A stretch of 64,000 bases of DNA from Deltaproteobacteria bacterium YD0425bin51 (GTDB lineage: Bacteria > Desulfobacterota > Desulfobacteria > Desulfobacterales > YD0425bin51): contig PDZS01000010.1 in the NCBI GenBank assembly GCA_002753225.1, positions 1 to 64,000 of the forward strand. The letters run 5' to 3'. The notes under the pieces are model-generated. The model made no database searches. It saw only the letters and a list, made by a program, of their open reading frames with translations, and had not been told where the DNA came from. Every line of letters starts with the position of its first letter. Position 1 is the stretch's first letter. The position numbers were made by a program, and so were the translations under genes. Below, in pieces: positions 59,763 to 64,000 of the stretch.

Positions 59763-62012
59763 ATGATTAGTAAAGAATTAAGTGCGACTTTAGGCTTTGC
59801 AGTCAAAGAAGCTAAAAAAAGACGTCATGAATATGTATGTGTTGAGCATGTTTTATTTGCCATATTGCATGATAATATAGGCGTTGAAATTATTGAAAAA
59901 TGTGGAGGAAATATTCCATATTTAATAAATGCCGTAGAAGAGTTTTTTAAGGCTAAATTAGAGCGCGTCCCAGATGATACTGAATATGTCCTTCAGCAGA
60001 CAATAAGTTTTCAAAGAGTTATCCAAAGAGCAGTTACTCATGCAAAATCATCAGAAAAACAAGAAATATATATTGGTGATATTCTAGCCTCTATATTTGA
60101 GGAAAAAGATTCTCATGCAGCTTATTTTCTTAATTTAGCAGGTATTACAAGACTTGATGTTTTAAATCTCATCTCACATGGCATATCTAAAATACCAGGG
60201 AATGAAGAAGGGGGAGTAAAAACAGAAGATCCCCAAAGCCAGCAGCAAAAACAACAACAAAAACCCCTTGACCCTTTAACAGTTTTTACTGTTGATTTAA
60301 TTAAGCGGGCAGCTTTAGGAAAACTTGATCCCCTTATTGGCAGGAAACTAGAACTTGAGCGCACAATACAGGTTCTTTGCAGGCGCAGGAAAAACAATCC
60401 CGTATTTGTAGGAGAACCTGGCGTAGGCAAAACTGCTTTAGCTGAAGGACTGGCTCAGCTTATTTATAAAGCTGAAGTTCCAGAAATTTTAAACAATGTT
60501 CGCATCTATTCACTTGATATGGGCGCACTTCTTGCCGGAACAAAATTTAGAGGAGACTTTGAACAAAGACTGAAAGGAGTTATCCAGTCTTTAAAAAAGC
60601 GCCGTAACTCTATTTTATTTATTGATGAAATTCATACTATTGTAGGTGCAGGAGCTACAAGCAGCGGTTCAATGGATGCTTCAAACATTTTAAAACCAGC
60701 TCTTTCAACTGGTGAAATAAGATGCATAGGATCAACTACTTATGAAGAATATAAAAACCACTTTGAAAAAGATAGAGCTTTATCAAGGAGATTTGAGAAA
60801 ATTGAAATTTTAGAGCCTCCAATTGCTGATACAATTCAAATTTTAAAAGGTTTAAAACCTCTTTATGAAGAGCATCACAGCATTATATATACTGAAACAG
60901 CTTTAAAATCAGCTGTTGAGCTATCAGCAAAATATCTAAATGATAGATTTCTACCAGACAAAGCCATAGATGTTATTGATGAAGCAGGAGCAGTTGCAAG
61001 ACTTTATGGATCACCCAAAAAAAAGAAGATTTATCCAACAGATATTGAAAAAGTTGTTTCAAAAATAGCTAGAGTACCTGTCAGAAATGTAACCACATCT
61101 GACAGAGACAAGCTTGAAAATTTAGAAGATACTTTGAAAAAAGTAGTTTTTGGGCAGGATTTTGCCATAAAATCGTTAGTTACTTCAATAAAAAGAACAA
61201 GAGCAGGACTTGAGGCAGAAGGAAGACCAATTGGCTCTTTTCTTTTTACAGGACCAACAGGCGTTGGTAAAACAGAAGTTGCAAGACAAATGGCAATAGC
61301 TCTGGGTATTCATTTTATGCGTTTCGATATGAGCGAATATATGGAGAAACACGCAGTAGCTAGGCTTATTGGTGCTCCTCCCGGTTATATAGGATTTGAT
61401 CAAGGAGGATTACTTACTGATGGAATAAGAAAACATCCTTTCTCTGTACTGCTTTTAGATGAAATAGAAAAGGCTCATCCTGATTTATTCAATATTATGC
61501 TTCAAGTTTTAGATCATGCAACATTAACAGACAATAATGGCAAAAAAGCTGATTTTAGAAATGTCATAGTAATTATGACATCAAATTTAGGCGCAAGGGA
61601 AATGAGTACACACACAATTGGATTTGGCAATTCAAAATATGACATTGAATCAAAAGGTAAAAAAGCAGTAGAACAGTTTTTTACACCTGAATTTAGGAAT
61701 CGTCTGGATGCTATGATTAATTTTAATCCTCTTACTCATGACATAATGGAGAAAGTAGTTGAAAAGTTTATAACTCAGCTAAAAATACAGCTTAATACAA
61801 AGAAAGTAAACATGGATATCTCTCCTGAAGCAAGACAGTATTTTGCTAAAAAAGGCTATGATGTAATATTTGGAGCAAGGCCTTTAGCTCGTCTTATTCA
61901 AACAGAAATTAAAGATGCTCTGTCTGATGAAATTCTTTTTGGAAAATTAGAAAAAGGTGGAACTGTTCTTATAACTATTGAAAATGATAAGCTTATATTT
62001 AATTATTCTTAA
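59763..62012 (+). CDS. clpA: ClpA ATPase subunit
   Basis: VFVGEPGVGKTALAEGLA; FIDEIHTIVGAGATSSGSMDASN; LFTGPTGVGKTEVARQMA. Confidence 0.97.
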   Translation: MISKELSATLGFAVKEAKKRRHEYVCVEHVLFAILHDNIGVEIIEKCGGNIPYLINAVEEFFKAKLERVPDDTEYVLQQTISFQRVIQRAVTHAKSSEKQEIYIGDILASIFEEKDSHAAYFLNLAGITRLDVLNLISHGISKIPGNEEGGVKTEDPQSQQQKQQQKPLDPLTVFTVDLIKRAALGKLDPLIGRKLELERTIQVLCRRRKNNPVFVGEPGVGKTALAEGLAQLIYKAEVPEILNNVRIYSLDMGALLAGTKFRGDFEQRLKGVIQSLKKRRNSILFIDEIHTIVGAGATSSGSMDASNILKPALSTGEIRCIGSTTYEEYKNHFEKDRALSRRFEKIEILEPPIADTIQILKGLKPLYEEHHSIIYTETALKSAVELSAKYLNDRFLPDKAIDVIDEAGAVARLYGSPKKKKIYPTDIEKVVSKIARVPVRNVTTSDRDKLENLEDTLKKVVFGQDFAIKSLVTSIKRTRAGLEAEGRPIGSFLFTGPTGVGKTEVARQMAIALGIHFMRFDMSEYMEKHAVARLIGAPPGYIGFDQGGLLTDGIRKHPFSVLLLDEIEKAHPDLFNIMLQVLDHATLTDNNGKKADFRNVIVIMTSNLGAREMSTHTIGFGNSKYDIESKGKKAVEQFFTPEFRNRLDAMINFNPLTHDIMEKVVEKFITQLKIQLNTKKVNMDISPEARQYFAKKGYDVIFGARPLARLIQTEIKDALSDEILFGKLEKGGTVLITIENDKLIFNYS

Positions 62013-62699
62013 ATGACGGTTTTTATCTTATCCAAAAAGCTTTCCTTTCCCCCGCCTCAATTTGCAGACCATAGTGGTCTTTTGGCAGTAGGAGGAGATT
62101 TAAGCCCAGACAGGCTCCTAAATGCATATCAAAAAGGAATATTTCCATGGTTTTCAGAAGGTGAACCAATATTATGGTGGTCTCCTGATCCCAGATTAGT
62201 TTTATATCCAAACGAATTCCACATTTCCAAGAGTTTAAAAAAAATCTTAAATAAAAATCTTTTTAAAATAACAATGGATATGGCATTTAAAGATGTAATT
62301 TGTGCTTGCGCTGACTTAAAAAGGAAGAAACAGAGAGGAACATGGATTACAGACGAAATGATTTCTGCATATTGTAGGCTTCATGATATGGGATTTGCTC
62401 ATTCTGTTGAAGCTTGGGAAAATAACTTACTCGTTGGAGGACTCTATGGAGTATCTTTAGGAGGAGCTTTCTTTGGAGAATCTATGTTTACACATGTCAG
62501 CAATGCCTCAAAAGTAGCTTTTGTTATTTTAGTTGAATTTCTAAAAAAATATTCTTTTGACATTATTGACTGCCAAATTAAAACAAAGCATCTTACAAGT
62601 TTTGGAGCAAGAGAAATTCCTAGGAAGATATTTTTAAGCGAGCTTGAAATATCTTTAAATAAAACAACAAGACTTGGAACATGGAAGGATTTTTTATGA
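62013..62699 (+). CDS. aat: Leucyl/phenylalanyl-tRNA--protein transferase
   Basis: GLLAVGGDLSPDRLLNAYQKGIFPWFSEGEPILWWSPDPRLVL; GLYGVSLGGAFFGESMF. Confidence 0.96.
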   Translation: MTVFILSKKLSFPPPQFADHSGLLAVGGDLSPDRLLNAYQKGIFPWFSEGEPILWWSPDPRLVLYPNEFHISKSLKKILNKNLFKITMDMAFKDVICACADLKRKKQRGTWITDEMISAYCRLHDMGFAHSVEAWENNLLVGGLYGVSLGGAFFGESMFTHVSNASKVAFVILVEFLKKYSFDIIDCQIKTKHLTSFGAREIPRKIFLSELEISLNKTTRLGTWKDFL

Positions 62700-63295
62700 A
62701 ACAATCACCAATTTTTGAAAAAACATATAGAAATTATCTTTCACAAATTAAATTTATTGAAAAAAAAAGTATAACTGTCCCATTTTTTGGAAAACAATAC
62801 ATAATTTCGGAAGATGGTATTTATGATTCTTCAAATAATAAACCAATATTTGCTCTTTGTGTACTTTTGTGCAGATATATAATATTTTACCCAACTATTC
62901 CATCTAATGATAAAGATTTAGTATCTTATAAAGACTTTAAAGACGCAGCACCTTTTGTGGAAGGGTTTGTCAACAATACTGAAAAGGCAATTGTTAAAAA
63001 TTTTTCAGGTAAAAAAGATGAGCTTATTTTAGCATGTCAAAAAATAGGAGGGACTCCTATTTTAGGGAAATTTTCTTATGATGTTGCAATGCGCTTTGAT
63101 GCCCTTCCAAAAATTCCGGTATTTCTCCTTTTCAATGACAAAGATGAAGAATTTGATGCCCATTGTTCTGTTTTATTTGAAAAATGTGTGAAAGAATATT
63201 TAGACATGGAATGTTTAGCGCTTATTGGATGGCTCCTTGCTGATCATTTACTCGGATTTAATGGATTTAACGGATGTAACAGGATTGAAAAATAG
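62696..63295 (+). CDS. DUF3786-type protein (ATG 62696 preferred); C-terminus encoded by flanking repeat
   Basis: FPTIPSNDKDLVSYKDF-type region with corrinoid-protein-adjacent DUF pattern; tail LLGFNGFNGCNRIEK comes from repeat DNA. Confidence 0.6.
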   Translation: MKQSPIFEKTYRNYLSQIKFIEKKSITVPFFGKQYIISEDGIYDSSNNKPIFALCVLLCRYIIFYPTIPSNDKDLVSYKDFKDAAPFVEGFVNNTEKAIVKNFSGKKDELILACQKIGGTPILGKFSYDVAMRFDALPKIPVFLLFNDKDEEFDAHCSVLFEKCVKEYLDMECLALIGWLLADHLLGFNGFNGCNRIEK

Positions 63296-63713
63296 CATAT
63301 GGGAGACATAGTAATTAAAGAGAATGAACATATAACACATAAAATAATTGGCTGTGCTATGAATGTACATAATAAGCTTGGGAATGGTTTTCAAGAAGTA
63401 ATTTATCAACGATGTCTATCCATTGAATTTAAAAAAATAGGTTTGATTTTTGAAAGAGAAAGGAAGCAGTTAATTTACTATGATGGAATAGAAGTAGGTA
63501 CAAGAAGGGCTGACTTTCTTGTTGAAAATAAAATTTTAGTTGAGCTTAAAGCGATAATAAAGCTTGAAAATGTTCATCTCGCACAAGCTATAAACTATCT
63601 TGAAGCATTTAATTTGCCCATTGGTTTATTGATAAATTTTGGAGCAACAAAATTAGAATTTAAAAGATTAATAAAAAAATCTTGTCTATCTGTTTCATCC
63701 GTTTAATCCGAGT
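63250..63713. repeat. Imperfect inverted repeat pair flanking a GxxExxY gene
   Basis: Left 63250-63281 ACTCGGATTtaatggatttAACGGATGTAACAG; right 63690-63713 CTGTTTCATCCGTTTAATCCGAGT (reverse complement ACTCGGATTAAACGGATGAAACAG). Confidence 0.7.
63299..63706 (+). CDS. GxxExxY family protein
   Basis: ITHKIIGCAMNVHNKLGNGFQEVIYQRCLSIEFKKIGLIFERERKQLIYYDGIEVGTRRADFLVENKILVELKA. Confidence 0.92.
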   Translation: MGDIVIKENEHITHKIIGCAMNVHNKLGNGFQEVIYQRCLSIEFKKIGLIFERERKQLIYYDGIEVGTRRADFLVENKILVELKAIIKLENVHLAQAINYLEAFNLPIGLLINFGATKLEFKRLIKKSCLSVSSV

Positions 63714-63730
63714 TCAGGGAGAGTTAATTT

Positions 63731-64000
63731 TTGGACAAAAAACGTGAACTTTTAATCCAGCTTTTGGAAAAAAAGCTTATAAATCCTTCTTATAAAAAAA
63801 TAGCCATAATAGGTGTAAGCTGCAGATTTCCAATGTCAGAGACATTAGATGAATTCTGGGAGAATTTGAAATTAGGAAGAAATTGTATTTCTGAAATTCC
63901 AAAAGATAGATGGGATTGGGAAAAATATTTTGATGAAAAGAATATTTATACTAAATGGGGCGGCTTTATTTCTGACATAGATAAGTTTGATGCATTATTT
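63731..64000 (+). CDS. Type I polyketide synthase, N-terminal beta-ketoacyl synthase fragment (runs off window, TTG start)
   Basis: Translation: LDKKRELLIQLLEKKLINPSYKKIAIIGVSCRFPMSETLDEFWENLKLGRNCISEIPKDRWDWEKYFDEKNIYTKWGGFISDIDKFDALF. Confidence 0.88.
   Translation, partial: MDKKRELLIQLLEKKLINPSYKKIAIIGVSCRFPMSETLDEFWENLKLGRNCISEIPKDRWDWEKYFDEKNIYTKWGGFISDIDKFDALF

Noticed and set aside
1-64000. CRISPR arrays, rRNA genes, retron/DGR template repeats or intact prophage
   Set aside because: No regularly spaced repeats, rRNA sequence, reverse transcriptase or phage structural genes were seen; only coding-region tandem repeats such as 43346-43400.

Overview
AT-rich window that looks like a deltaproteobacterial or related Gram-negative chromosome (taxon inferred only). 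Left edge: the start of a minus-strand caspase-like peptidase. About 0.3-47.9 kb: one long plus-strand surface-polysaccharide locus. It opens with a consensus-like sigma70 promoter, a perfect ops-type hairpin (CAAATAGC-GGTA-GCTATTTG), a clan AA aspartic protease and a RfaH/NusG-type antiterminator. The locus then holds: (i) a nonulosonic-acid module (PseB, an RmlD-PseC fusion, class III aminotransferase, aldo-keto reductase, two NeuB-type synthases of which one is frameshifted, and an SpsF-type cytidylyltransferase); (ii) a second, Kdo-like 3-deoxy-ulosonate module (divergent KdsA, CBS-only protein, HpcH/HpaI aldolase, two SDRs, KdsB-like); (iii) Wzx, a Wzy-like protein, glycosyltransferases and the initiating sugar transferase; (iv) a split transketolase with two aminotransferases; and (v) PglF/CapD, Gmd and Fcl. 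The distal part is interrupted by toxin-antitoxin and other accessory genes and by a decayed IS. About 49-53 kb: NadE, HepT/MntA, a beta-CASP MBL protein and a DUF1778/GNAT TA pair. About 53-62.7 kb: conserved proteostasis genes (tig-clpP-clpX-lon with three tRNAs; clpS-clpA-aat divergent). Right edge: DUF3786, a GxxExxY gene flanked by inverted repeats, and the start of a polyketide synthase. All product calls come from reading motifs and sequence by eye; no database search was run.
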